Below, piece after piece: positions 46,381 to 54,309 of a stretch of DNA of 64,000 nucleotides. The DNA is from Gemmatimonadaceae bacterium. Its GTDB lineage: Bacteria; Gemmatimonadota; Gemmatimonadetes; Gemmatimonadales; Gemmatimonadaceae. The notes under the pieces were generated by a model, which had not been told where the DNA came from, made no database searches, and worked only from the letters and a program-made list of their open reading frames with translations. How positions within the stretch are numbered: position 1 is the first letter of the stretch; each line of letters opens with the position of its first letter. Location of the stretch: NCBI GenBank assembly GCA_020852815.1, contig JADZAN010000046.1, positions 62,001 to 126,000 on the forward strand, given 5' to 3'. The position numbers and the translations under genes were made by a program.

Positions 46381-46682
46381 TTGACAAGACAGTGGACGTG
46401 TTTCGTCTGTCGGTCGTGGTGGACGACGGTGCATCGTCGAACACCACCGTGGCGGGTTTCGCGTACGGGAACAGCGTCGCCGGCGTGTCCTGTCACTGGG
46501 GCCACTCGCACCACCGCCCGGCGACGGCGCGAATCTCGTGAGTGGGCTCGCCGCCCATCCCGTCCGACTTCTGTCCCCACCCCGCAGACCGTAGATTCCG
46601 GCATCGGACCCGCTGGTCCCGGTCGACGTCACGACGCGCCGAGTCACGCCAGCACTATCTCCGCTCCCTCAGTCACCCCTGC
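46381..46682. other. gap between tRNA-Leu and lipoprotein gene
   Basis: This 302-nt stretch holds no recognisable gene. A TTGACA hexamer directly follows the tRNA (46381) but has no fitting minus 10 sequence. The promoter of the next gene is presumably here but cannot be placed. Confidence 0.5.
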
Positions 46683-47141
46683 ATGCCCCGCCCCGCCCGC
46701 GTCGCAGTGCTCGTCGGCAGCGCCCTCATCGCCAGCGGCTGCTACAGCTATCGCGACGTTGCGCCGACCTCTCCGCTCCCCAACGACGCCATCGTCCGCG
46801 TGGAGCTCACCGACGCGGGGACCGAGCGCCTCTCCCCCGCGATCGGCGCCTCGGTGCTGTACGTGGAGGGAGCGGTCCAGCGAAACGGGAACGACGGCGT
46901 CGCCCTCCGCGTCACCACGCTCCGCCGGCGCGGCGAGCCCGAGGCCCGGTGGACGGGCGACCTGTTGCAGCTGAACCGCGAGGACGTGCGTTTCATGAGT
47001 GAGCGCAAGCTGAGCCGCTCTCGCAGCATCCTGGCCGGTTCGGGCTTTGGCGCCCTCGGCGTCGCCCTCCTCTACTCCATCGCCAAGGCGACCGGCCTCG
47101 TCTCCGGCTCCCCGACGCGCCCCACGCCGCCCGGCACGTAG
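46683..47141 (+). CDS. small uncharacterised lipoprotein
   Basis: I do not recognise this 152-residue protein. It has a signal sequence with lipobox LIASGC (Cys near 20). A beta-rich region follows (IVRVELTDAGTERLSPAIGASVLYVEG ... DGVALRVTTLRRRG), then a C-terminal hydrophobic stretch (ILAGSGFGALGVALLYSIA) that could be a membrane helix, ending in a Pro/Thr tail. A lipidated protein with a C-terminal helix is unusual. It stands alone between the tRNA and a bidirectional terminator. Confidence 0.7.
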   Translation: MPRPARVAVLVGSALIASGCYSYRDVAPTSPLPNDAIVRVELTDAGTERLSPAIGASVLYVEGAVQRNGNDGVALRVTTLRRRGEPEARWTGDLLQLNREDVRFMSERKLSRSRSILAGSGFGALGVALLYSIAKATGLVSGSPTRPTPPGT

Positions 47142-47226
47142 CCCGCCGCCTGGCTGGCACGCTGGCCCGCGCGCGGAGAACGCGCGCTGCATCTCGGTTG
47201 GGAATTGCGACATCCCGGAAACGTCA

Positions 47227-47252
47227 CGAGGGGAGCCTTTCGGCTCCCCTCG
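47227..47252. terminator. bidirectional hairpin terminator
   Basis: CGAGGGGAGCC-tttc-GGCTCCCCTCG is a perfect 11-bp stem between the lipoprotein gene and the convergent susD-like gene (ends 47297). T-tracts are weak on both sides. Confidence 0.7.
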
Positions 47253-47296
47253 CGTCGTTCCTGACATCGCTCGGCGGTTTTCCGCCTAACGACTTG

Positions 47297-48655
47297 TTAC
47301 TTGCAGACCGGCGTACCGGTGATCTTCTTGTTCGCGTCGATCTCGATGAGCGGGATCGGGAACAGGCACCCCGGCTTGTTGAACGCCAGCGACGCGGAGA
47401 CCCACTTCGGGTCCTTCACGCCAAAGCGGTACATGTCGTTCAGGCGACGCCCCTGGAAGATGAGCTGGATGCGACGCTCCCACTGCAGGATCGCCGAACG
47501 CGACGGCGTCCCCGCATAGGTGGCCTTGCTATCAATCGCACGGAGCGCGTTGATCGCCGTATCGAACGCGGCGTTGTTCCCCGCCGCCAGCGCCGCCTCG
47601 GCGATGATCAGGTGCATCTCGCGCGCCGACGCCTGCGTGAGCGGCGGCGAGTTGATCTGCGCCGAGCTGGCAAACACAATCTCGCCGATCAGCTTCGTCG
47701 CCGAGGCATCGACGGTGCCCGAGACCGGGTCCACGGCGATGACCTTCGTCGGCTTGCTGTTGGGCCCGACGTTCACGAGGTCCTGGTTCGGCGTGTACTC
47801 CACGCGGGAGTTCATCTCGAACCCGAAGCCGCCACCCGAGCCATCGCCCTGGTTCAGGTCGTTGGTCAGGATGGCGAAACGCCAGTCGCCGCTCTTGGCG
47901 GCGAGCGCCGCTTGAGCGTCGGCCACCATTCCGTTCACGTCGCCGATGAGCGGCGACGCTGGGGTGGTGCCGGCGGGATTGAGCTTCTGCCAGATCGCCT
48001 TGCTCTGCTTGGCGCGGGCGCGAAGGGCGAGCACGTAGGCCTTGTTGTCGCCCGTGGCCAGCGAGTTCGCCGCGTCGAGCCACTTGGTCGCCGAATCGTA
48101 CAGCGCGACCATGCCGGCTTCGCCGTAATTGGGCCCAGCGACCGTACGGTCGGAGAAGGCCATGTCGTCGAACTTGTCGGCAATGCTGATGTAGTTGACC
48201 GCCGCGATCATGTACGCCTGCACGAGGAGCTGCTTGTCGAGCAGGTCGCCGTCGGCGTTGAACTTGGAGATCTTCTGCACCGCCTGGTCGGCCATCCAGC
48301 GCGCCGAGGCCACCTTCAAGTAGCCAGACTGCACATACTCGTTGGTGTTGATGCCGAACTCGCCGGAATCGAGCAGGCGATAGTCGTCACGCGAGCCGAC
48401 CCAGTATGCCTCGTCGGTCGCCGGGACGTAGAAATTGAGCATCGACGACAGCCCGTTCCCGGTGAGGTTCATCGCGCCGTTCAGGATTGCAGCGGCAGCC
48501 GCCGGGACTTCGAGCGCGGTCGACGACACGTTGTTCGGGTTGTCCACATCGAGGAGTGACGAGCAGGCCCCAAGGGACAGCGCAGCTGCCCCAAGGGTGA
48601 TCCCGCGTCCGATCCGCGACGCCGTCCCTACGATGAATGTGGGGGTGTGCTTCAC
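47297..48655 (-). CDS. SusD/RagB-family nutrient-binding lipoprotein
   Basis: The 452-residue lipoprotein (lipobox LSLGAC, then SSLLDVDNPNNV typical of SusD starts) has the helical tetratricopeptide-like scaffold. It ends with the family C-terminal region containing WERRIQLIFQGRRLNDMYRFG. SusD proteins lie on the cell surface as a lid over the SusC channel and bind glycans or peptides. It follows susC by 12 nt. The substrate is unknown because no glycoside hydrolase or peptidase gene is adjacent. Confidence 0.9.
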   Translation of the reverse strand: MKHTPTFIVGTASRIGRGITLGAAALSLGACSSLLDVDNPNNVSSTALEVPAAAAAILNGAMNLTGNGLSSMLNFYVPATDEAYWVGSRDDYRLLDSGEFGINTNEYVQSGYLKVASARWMADQAVQKISKFNADGDLLDKQLLVQAYMIAAVNYISIADKFDDMAFSDRTVAGPNYGEAGMVALYDSATKWLDAANSLATGDNKAYVLALRARAKQSKAIWQKLNPAGTTPASPLIGDVNGMVADAQAALAAKSGDWRFAILTNDLNQGDGSGGGFGFEMNSRVEYTPNQDLVNVGPNSKPTKVIAVDPVSGTVDASATKLIGEIVFASSAQINSPPLTQASAREMHLIIAEAALAAGNNAAFDTAINALRAIDSKATYAGTPSRSAILQWERRIQLIFQGRRLNDMYRFGVKDPKWVSASLAFNKPGCLFPIPLIEIDANKKITGTPVCK

Positions 48656-48667
48656 GGTGAGTTCTCC

Positions 48668-51600
48668 TTAGTAGCCGAGGCGGACCGAGATGCCAAACCG
48701 GCGCGGGACCGGGAGGCCGAACGCGTCGATGGAATCCTGGAAGTTGTCGTCAATGCTGCCGTTGCGCGTACGCCCGGTGCTCGTGACTTCCGGATCAACG
48801 CCCTGGTACTTCGTCCACAACATCAGGTTGCGTCCGGTGAGAGACACCGCGAGCTCACGCGCGCGGATCTTGGCCGCCAGCGACTGCGGGGCGGTGTACG
48901 TCAGGCTGAGTTCGCGGAAGCGGACGAACGAACCGTCGGACACTTCGTTGAGCCCCTGGTACGGGGTCAGCGAGGCGAGGTCATAGACCCATTCCTTGGC
49001 CGCGGCGAGGCGCTGCTGCGCCGTCGACGCCGGGTTCTCGAGCGTGGACTGCACGCGAGCCGCTGCTTCGGAGTTGTTGCCGCGCGGCGAGGCGTTGCGG
49101 AAGCCGCAAATGAGGCACCAGTACGTGTAGTTGCCGCCCTTGTACTCGAACAGCGTGTTGACGCGCCAGTTGCGACGGAACGTCATCGACCCGCCAAACG
49201 ATCCGGTGTAGTCCGGAGTCGGCTTGCCGAGGTTGCTCTCGAGGCCGTTCTCGAGCAGGATGACCGACCCGTTGAACAGGTTGAGGTACGTGCGCGGCGA
49301 GGCGAGGTACGCCAGCATCTGCGCTTCGGTCGCGGCAACGCCATTGGCCTTGCCGCCGGTGATGATGCCGGCATCGTACGGGAGCGAGCCCGCCGCGACG
49401 CTCTTGACCTTGGCACCGAACCACTGGCCTGGCGCATAGCCTTCGCGAATGAACGCGCGGATGCGGGCGTAGTTCGGGTTGACCTTGATGTTCGGGGCGC
49501 CGCCCAGCGAGGCGATCTTCTGGCTGAGGTACGCCACGTTGCCGAACACGTCGATCGAGAGCCCCGGCGTCTGGACAAGGAAACCCTTGGCGCCGAGTTC
49601 GAACCCCTTCGCGTCGAGCTGCCCGACGTTCGTCAGCTGCGCATTCACGAAGCCGCCCGACGGCGGATACTGCACGTTGTACAGCAGGTCCTTCACCTTG
49701 CGATCCCAGTACGTCAGCTCGATGCCGAAGCGATCGTTCAGGAAGCCGAGTTCGGTACCGCCCTCGATTTCCGTCGCGACCTCAGGCTTGAGCTCCGGGT
49801 TGCCGAGGTTGTCCGGGCCAAGGCCAGCGCCCGCCGGGCCACCGGCCGCCGAGAACGTGGTGAACTTGGCGAAGGCGCTCGGCTGACGGCCGGACTGCCC
49901 CCAGGCGGCGCGCAGGCGCCACGAGGAGATCGGGCCAAAGCCATGGCCGGCGAAGTCGGTCGGGACGAACGAGACCGAGACCTTCGGGTACACGACGCCT
50001 GCGGCCGACTTGCCGAAGGCCGACGAGTAGTCGTAGCGCGCGCCCGCGGTGAGGTACAGGTAGTTCTTGTAGCCGAGCTGCTCCTGAACGAAGTAGCCGC
50101 CGTTCACCGTCTCCGTCACGCCGTCGTTGGCGTACTGCACGCCAGTCGCCGAGGTGATGGCGACGCCCGGGCCCGGGAAGTCGTAGCCGTTGGAGCCGGG
50201 GAACTTCTGTCGCGAGATGAAGCCCTGCACGCCGGCGATGAACTGCGAGTTCAGCGTCTTGGTGAAGTCGCGCTGCCAGTTGGCCTTGAGGTCGACCGTC
50301 ACTTCGCGGTCGTTCCACTGGTAGATCCCCTTGTAGCCAAGGACGTGGTCGCCGATGATGCCGTCGACGTTGTAGCCGAAGGGGGCGAAGTTCGTCGTCG
50401 TTTCGGACGTGTAGTCCACACCCAGCGTGCCGGAGAACGAGAGTTCCGGGATCGGGGTGTATTGCGCGTCGAGCGCCGAGAGATAGCGGTCGGCGGCGAT
50501 GATCGCCGTGCGACGGCCGGTCTCGAACGGCGTGCCGAAGGCGCCCGGCGAGCCGGTACGGTTGCCGCCGAACTTGCACTTCTGCGGCCCGGCGATCCCG
50601 AAGTCGGGATCGGTGCCCGTGGGGTTCGAGTAGTCGCAGTTCCCCAACTCGGGCTTCGAGAAGCCAAGGAGCGTGATCGGCGAGTAGATGTTGTTGCCGT
50701 ACTCGGGGCGATCGGCGTACTGGTTCACGTACTGCGCGCGCCCGCCGATGCGGAGCTTCGAGGTCGGAAAGCTGGAGACGTTGAGGTTCCCCGAGCTGCG
50801 ACGGATGAAGTCGTTGGCCAGCCCTTCGAGCTTCTGCGACGCAAACGGGCCGTCGTCCTTGTTGTAACGACCGGCGAGGAAGTAGTTCAGGTTCTGCGTC
50901 CCGCCCGTGAGCGAGGCCGAGGCGGTGGTCGCCATCCCCGTCTCGAAGTAGTCGCGCTGGAGCGGCTCGGAGAAGGGCTTGTAGAGCGCCAGGTCCGAAC
51001 GCCCCCACAGCTTCGTCAACCGTGCCAGCTGAGCGGCGCTGGTGGCGTAGCCGTAATTGTCATCCAGGCGGTTCGTCGGGTACGACGACATGTCCTGGTT
51101 GACCTGGAAGTCCCACTTCGGCGTCCCCGCCGTGCCGCGCTTGGTGAAGATCTGGATCACGCCGTTGGACGCCTCGGTGCCGTACAGCGTGGCCGCGGCG
51201 GCGCCCTTGAGGATCTCGACGCGCTCGATGGTCGCGGGGTCGATGTCGTCGATACGGGAGATCGACGAGCCGCCCGTCTGCGAGCCAGCCGAGTTGATGC
51301 GCATTCCGTCGACGAAGACGATCGGCTCGTTGGACTGCGTGAGCGATGCGTTGCCGCGGATGCGGATCTTCATCCCTTCGCCAGCAAGGCCGGAGGTGGA
51401 GAGACCGACGACGCCCGGCTCACGCCCCTGGAGCAGCTCCGAGGGAGTGGCGATCGGGGCGTACTTGGGCGGGTCGATCGTGGCGACCGAGTTGCCGAGC
51501 TTCTTGACCTCCGTCGCGCCGGCGGTGCCGGTGGTGACGACGGCCTGCAGCTGCAACGCCGACTGCGAGATCGCGAAGTCGGCGGTGGCGGTGCCACCGG

Positions 51601-51901
51601 CGGTCACGGTGACGGTCTTGGTGGCGGGGGTGTACCCCACCATGCGAACGCGAAGTTCGATGGAACGGGCCGGCACGTTGGTCAGACGATACTTGCCCAG
51701 CCCATTCGTGACCGCGCCGATGCCCGCCGTGGTCGAGCCGACCTGGGCCCCTTCAATCGGGCGCCCCGTGCCAGCATCGGTCACGGTTCCTTCGATGGTG
51801 CCGACGCCGCCCTGTTGGGCCTGTAGCGTCGTGGAAGCAACACTGAGTGACGCCGCGAGCGCGGCGACCAGCGTTCCTCCCCAGCGAACGAGTCTGTTCA
51901 T
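48668..51901 (-). CDS. SusC/RagA-family TonB-linked outer-membrane protein
   Basis: The 1077-residue receptor has a signal peptide and a carboxypeptidase-regulatory-like domain (GTIEGTVTDAGTGRPIEGAQV). The SusC plug signature includes LLQGREPGVVGLSTSGLAGEG, IRIRGNASLTQSNEPIVFVDG and RVEILKGAAAATLYGTEASNGVIQI. A long barrel ends with RRFGISVRLGY. The ATG at 51901 is preceded by GGGAGGT at ideal spacing. A convincing promoter lies at 52068-52096, giving an untranslated leader of about 160 nt rich in GTGTTCGG-like repeats. It forms a unit with the SusD gene downstream. Confidence 0.93.
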   Translation of the reverse strand: MNRLVRWGGTLVAALAASLSVASTTLQAQQGGVGTIEGTVTDAGTGRPIEGAQVGSTTAGIGAVTNGLGKYRLTNVPARSIELRVRMVGYTPATKTVTVTAGGTATADFAISQSALQLQAVVTTGTAGATEVKKLGNSVATIDPPKYAPIATPSELLQGREPGVVGLSTSGLAGEGMKIRIRGNASLTQSNEPIVFVDGMRINSAGSQTGGSSISRIDDIDPATIERVEILKGAAAATLYGTEASNGVIQIFTKRGTAGTPKWDFQVNQDMSSYPTNRLDDNYGYATSAAQLARLTKLWGRSDLALYKPFSEPLQRDYFETGMATTASASLTGGTQNLNYFLAGRYNKDDGPFASQKLEGLANDFIRRSSGNLNVSSFPTSKLRIGGRAQYVNQYADRPEYGNNIYSPITLLGFSKPELGNCDYSNPTGTDPDFGIAGPQKCKFGGNRTGSPGAFGTPFETGRRTAIIAADRYLSALDAQYTPIPELSFSGTLGVDYTSETTTNFAPFGYNVDGIIGDHVLGYKGIYQWNDREVTVDLKANWQRDFTKTLNSQFIAGVQGFISRQKFPGSNGYDFPGPGVAITSATGVQYANDGVTETVNGGYFVQEQLGYKNYLYLTAGARYDYSSAFGKSAAGVVYPKVSVSFVPTDFAGHGFGPISSWRLRAAWGQSGRQPSAFAKFTTFSAAGGPAGAGLGPDNLGNPELKPEVATEIEGGTELGFLNDRFGIELTYWDRKVKDLLYNVQYPPSGGFVNAQLTNVGQLDAKGFELGAKGFLVQTPGLSIDVFGNVAYLSQKIASLGGAPNIKVNPNYARIRAFIREGYAPGQWFGAKVKSVAAGSLPYDAGIITGGKANGVAATEAQMLAYLASPRTYLNLFNGSVILLENGLESNLGKPTPDYTGSFGGSMTFRRNWRVNTLFEYKGGNYTYWCLICGFRNASPRGNNSEAAARVQSTLENPASTAQQRLAAAKEWVYDLASLTPYQGLNEVSDGSFVRFRELSLTYTAPQSLAAKIRARELAVSLTGRNLMLWTKYQGVDPEVTSTGRTRNGSIDDNFQDSIDAFGLPVPRRFGISVRLGY

Positions 51902-52067
51902 GCGACCTCCCGCATGAGGTGGATGAGAAACACAACACCGAACACAACACTCCGAACACGACAACTCCCGCGACACACGTCGAAAACGCACCTACTCCCG
52001 AACACACGTCGCCCGCGAGCGTGGTTGAGGGGGGAGGTGCGCCAGACGAGGCGCGCGAGAAGACACC

Positions 52068-52096
52068 TTTTTACGGGCGTTCGTCCACTCTGTCAA
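52068..52096 (-). promoter_or_regulatory. sigma-70-type promoter of susC
   Basis: TTGACA (complement of 52091-52096), a 17-nt spacer and TAAAAA (complement of 52068-52073) match the housekeeping consensus at 6/6 and 4/6 positions with ideal spacing, about 165 nt upstream of the susC ATG. Confidence 0.6.
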
Positions 52097-52283
52097 TGAA
52101 CGAGATGCACCGAAGTGAACGATTCGCGGTTCAGCGGCTCTTCAAAGCGCCGAAACCCACCCGAACGGGTAGGAAAATGGGGCCACGTGAAGTTGTTGCT
52201 AATTGGAGTTCTCCGCCGCGCTCGGCCGTTCTCGAGCGTTCGGGCGCGAGAGCGCCACGACCTGTCCCAACCCCCTGATCCAT

Positions 52284-52312
52284 TGGACAGGAGTTGTGAC
52301 GAGGAATACAAT
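52284..52312 (+). promoter_or_regulatory. sigma-70-type promoter of crtB with operator-like repeat
   Basis: TGGACA (52284-52289), a 17-nt spacer and TACAAT (52307-52312) match consensus at 5/6 and 5/6 positions, 75 nt before the crtB ATG. The minus 35 box overlaps one arm of the inverted repeat CCTGTCC...GGACAGG, a natural place for a repressor. Confidence 0.65.
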
Positions 52313-52387
52313 AGCAGTGGACGGAGGGGCTCGTCGGGGTCTCACGTTATCCTTGGGTTTGGCCCGTCGTCCCGCACCTGGTCTCGC

Positions 52388-53314
52388 ATGCCCGCCGCTG
52401 ACGCTCAACGCTGCGAAAGGATCCTTCGAACGCACTCGCGCACCTTCTACCTCGCGAGTCTCTTCCTTCCGCCGGAGAAGCGTCGCGGTGCCCTGGCCCT
52501 GTACGCCTTTTGCCGGCTCGCCGACGACATCGTCGACGACGCCACGATGCGCGGCACCCCGCCCGACGAGATCCGGCGCCGACTGAGCGCCCACACGCGC
52601 GGGCTGGACTGCGTCTACAACGGAAAGACCGATTCCCCGGTCTTTCGCGAGATCGCCTGGACGGTGCAGCGCTTTGGCGTTCCGCGCGAACCGCTCGACG
52701 AACTCCTGGAAGGGGTCGCGCTCGACCTGGGGGGGTGCCGCTATCGCACGTGGAGCGACCTGGAACGGTATTGCCAGGGGGTTGCCTCGTCGGTCGGCGA
52801 GATGTGCACCTACGTGTGGGGGGTGCGCGGCGACGCCTCGCTCAAGGCGGCGGTGGGCTACGCCCGCACGCTGGGCACCGCGATGCAGCTGACGAACATC
52901 CTCCGCGACGTGGGCGAGGACGCGCACCGCCGGCGCTGCTACCTTCCGGAGGAAGACCTCGACGCCTACGGCTTCTCCCCCGACGACGTCCTCGAGGGGC
53001 GGGTGCTGCAACGCCGCGACGCGTGGACCGCGTTCACGCGCGGGCAGATTGACCGCGCCGTCTCGCTCTACGCCGCCGCTGCGCCAGGCATCGCGCTCCT
53101 CTCCTTCGACGCGCAGCGCTGCGCCAGCGCCTGCGCCGCGGGCTACGCCTCGATCCTCGACGCGATCGAGGGGCAGGACTACGACAACGTCACGCGGCGC
53201 GCCAGCGTCGGCTGGCTGGGCCGGGCGGGCGTGCTGGCGCGCGCCTGGCTCGGCCCGCTCGCACCGTTCCCCACGTCGGGGAGCGGACGCGCCGCCGCGG
53301 CCACGCTGGCCTAA
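52388..53314 (+). CDS. crtB: phytoene synthase
   Basis: The 308-residue enzyme condenses two geranylgeranyl diphosphates to phytoene. It shows RTFYLASLFLPPEKRRGALALYAFCR, the first aspartate-rich motif DDIVDD near 49, RYCQGVASSVGEMC, and the second motif NILRDVGEDA near 176. Squalene-synthase-like paralogues share these motifs. The carotenoid neighbours cruF and crtI support CrtB. The ATG at 52388 fits the promoter 75 nt upstream. It ends in TAA inside a GCCTAACG octamer. Confidence 0.93.
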   Translation: MPAADAQRCERILRTHSRTFYLASLFLPPEKRRGALALYAFCRLADDIVDDATMRGTPPDEIRRRLSAHTRGLDCVYNGKTDSPVFREIAWTVQRFGVPREPLDELLEGVALDLGGCRYRTWSDLERYCQGVASSVGEMCTYVWGVRGDASLKAAVGYARTLGTAMQLTNILRDVGEDAHRRRCYLPEEDLDAYGFSPDDVLEGRVLQRRDAWTAFTRGQIDRAVSLYAAAAPGIALLSFDAQRCASACAAGYASILDAIEGQDYDNVTRRASVGWLGRAGVLARAWLGPLAPFPTSGSGRAAAATLA

Positions 53315-53385
53315 CGACTCGCGCCCGCCGGCGCTGGCCATCCACCAGTGGTCGCGGCGCGCCGCACATCGTGCCAAACTCCCAA

Positions 53386-54309
53386 ATGCCTGACGCACAC
53401 CGACCGTCCTGGGAACAGCGGGCGGCCCCGTGGCTGCTCGTGGCGCACTGCGCGCTCATCGCCTTCTCCACGATCTCGCTGACGACCTTCCTCAAGGGCG
53501 CGCCGCCCCCCTGGCTGGCCGAGGAACCGCACGCGACGGTCCTCAAATGGGGGTGGAAGCTCTCCGGGCCCACCTACGTCGTGCTGGGGGCGATCGCCAT
53601 GCTCCTGCACGTCGCCGCTCGCATCGGCTGGCGCCGCGCCTTCCCGATGTTCCTCGTCACCTCCGGCATCGCACTCGGCTCCGAACTTTTAGGTACCAGC
53701 ACGCAACTCCCCTTTGGCGAGTATCACTACACCACGCTGCTGGGGCATCGCATCTTCGGCCTCGTCCCCTTCCCCATCCCCATCTCGTGGTACTACATGA
53801 TCGTCGGGTCGCTGGCCATCGTTGGGCGGCTGATGGTGGCGCGCGACGACAACGCGACGAAGTGGAAGTGGGCCTTGGTGGGAGCGCTCATCCTCGTGGC
53901 GTGGGACGTGTCGATGGATCCGGCGATGGTGAAGACGGCGCACTGGGTCTGGGGCGACGGTGACCGCTTTGCCAGCGCCGCCCTCCCCGCACCGGTGATT
54001 GCGTTCTTCACGAAGGACTTCTTCTACGGCATGCCGCTGAGCAACTGGTTCGGGTGGTACCTGACGGGAGTGATCGTGGCGCGGCTCACGCTCGCCTTCG
54101 CGCCGCCGACCATGTTCGCCGCGCGCCTGAGCCCCACCCTGCTCCCCATCGTGTTGTACGCCGTGAACGGGATCATGCCCGTCGCCATCTGCCTGCGCGA
54201 CGACATGATCTGGGGCGCCGTACTCGGCGCCATCGCCATGCTCCTCCCCGTAACCCTCGCCCTCTCGTCCTCTCGTCCTCTCGTCCTCTCGTCTTCTGCC
54301 CTGGAATGA
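53386..54309 (+). CDS. cruF: carotenoid 1,2-hydratase CruF-like (DUF422) membrane protein
   Basis: The 307-residue polytopic protein matches the CruF/DUF422 family: FLVTSGIALGSELLGTSTQLPFGEYHYTTLLG, PFPIPISWYYMIVGSLAI, and VAWDVSMDPAMVKTAHWVWGD, with about seven helices. CruF adds water to the psi end of gamma-carotene or lycopene, consistent with hydroxylated acyclic carotenoids. The last 17 or so residues (SSSRPLVLSSSALE) are encoded by CTCGTCCT repeat DNA and probably replace the original end. Its stop overlaps crtI (ATGA). Confidence 0.87.
   Translation: MPDAHRPSWEQRAAPWLLVAHCALIAFSTISLTTFLKGAPPPWLAEEPHATVLKWGWKLSGPTYVVLGAIAMLLHVAARIGWRRAFPMFLVTSGIALGSELLGTSTQLPFGEYHYTTLLGHRIFGLVPFPIPISWYYMIVGSLAIVGRLMVARDDNATKWKWALVGALILVAWDVSMDPAMVKTAHWVWGDGDRFASAALPAPVIAFFTKDFFYGMPLSNWFGWYLTGVIVARLTLAFAPPTMFAARLSPTLLPIVLYAVNGIMPVAICLRDDMIWGAVLGAIAMLLPVTLALSSSRPLVLSSSALE
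54258..54298. repeat. pyrimidine repeat inside the 3' end of cruF
   Basis: Four CTCGTCCT/CTCGTCTT units in tandem, the same repeat as the pyrimidine arms at 1821 and 6304, lie in the reading frame of cruF and end 8 nt before the crtI ATG. No matching purine arm is seen nearby. Confidence 0.75.

Larger units (their letters stand above)
51902..52387. other. divergent control region between susC and crtB
   Basis: This 486-nt gap contains two promoter-like pairs (listed separately) pointing outward. It also holds the susC leader with repeated GTGTTCGG/GTGTTGTG motifs on the minus strand (about 51925-52010), and an inverted repeat CCTGTCC (52261-52267) / GGACAGG (52285-52291) overlapping the crtB minus 35 box. 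No gene is seen. Confidence 0.6.

Noticed and set aside
48647-51826. A 1059-codon open frame on the plus strand opposite susC
   Set aside because: It is antisense to an unmistakable SusC gene, Arg/Glu/Val-rich without motifs, and results from high-GC codon bias.
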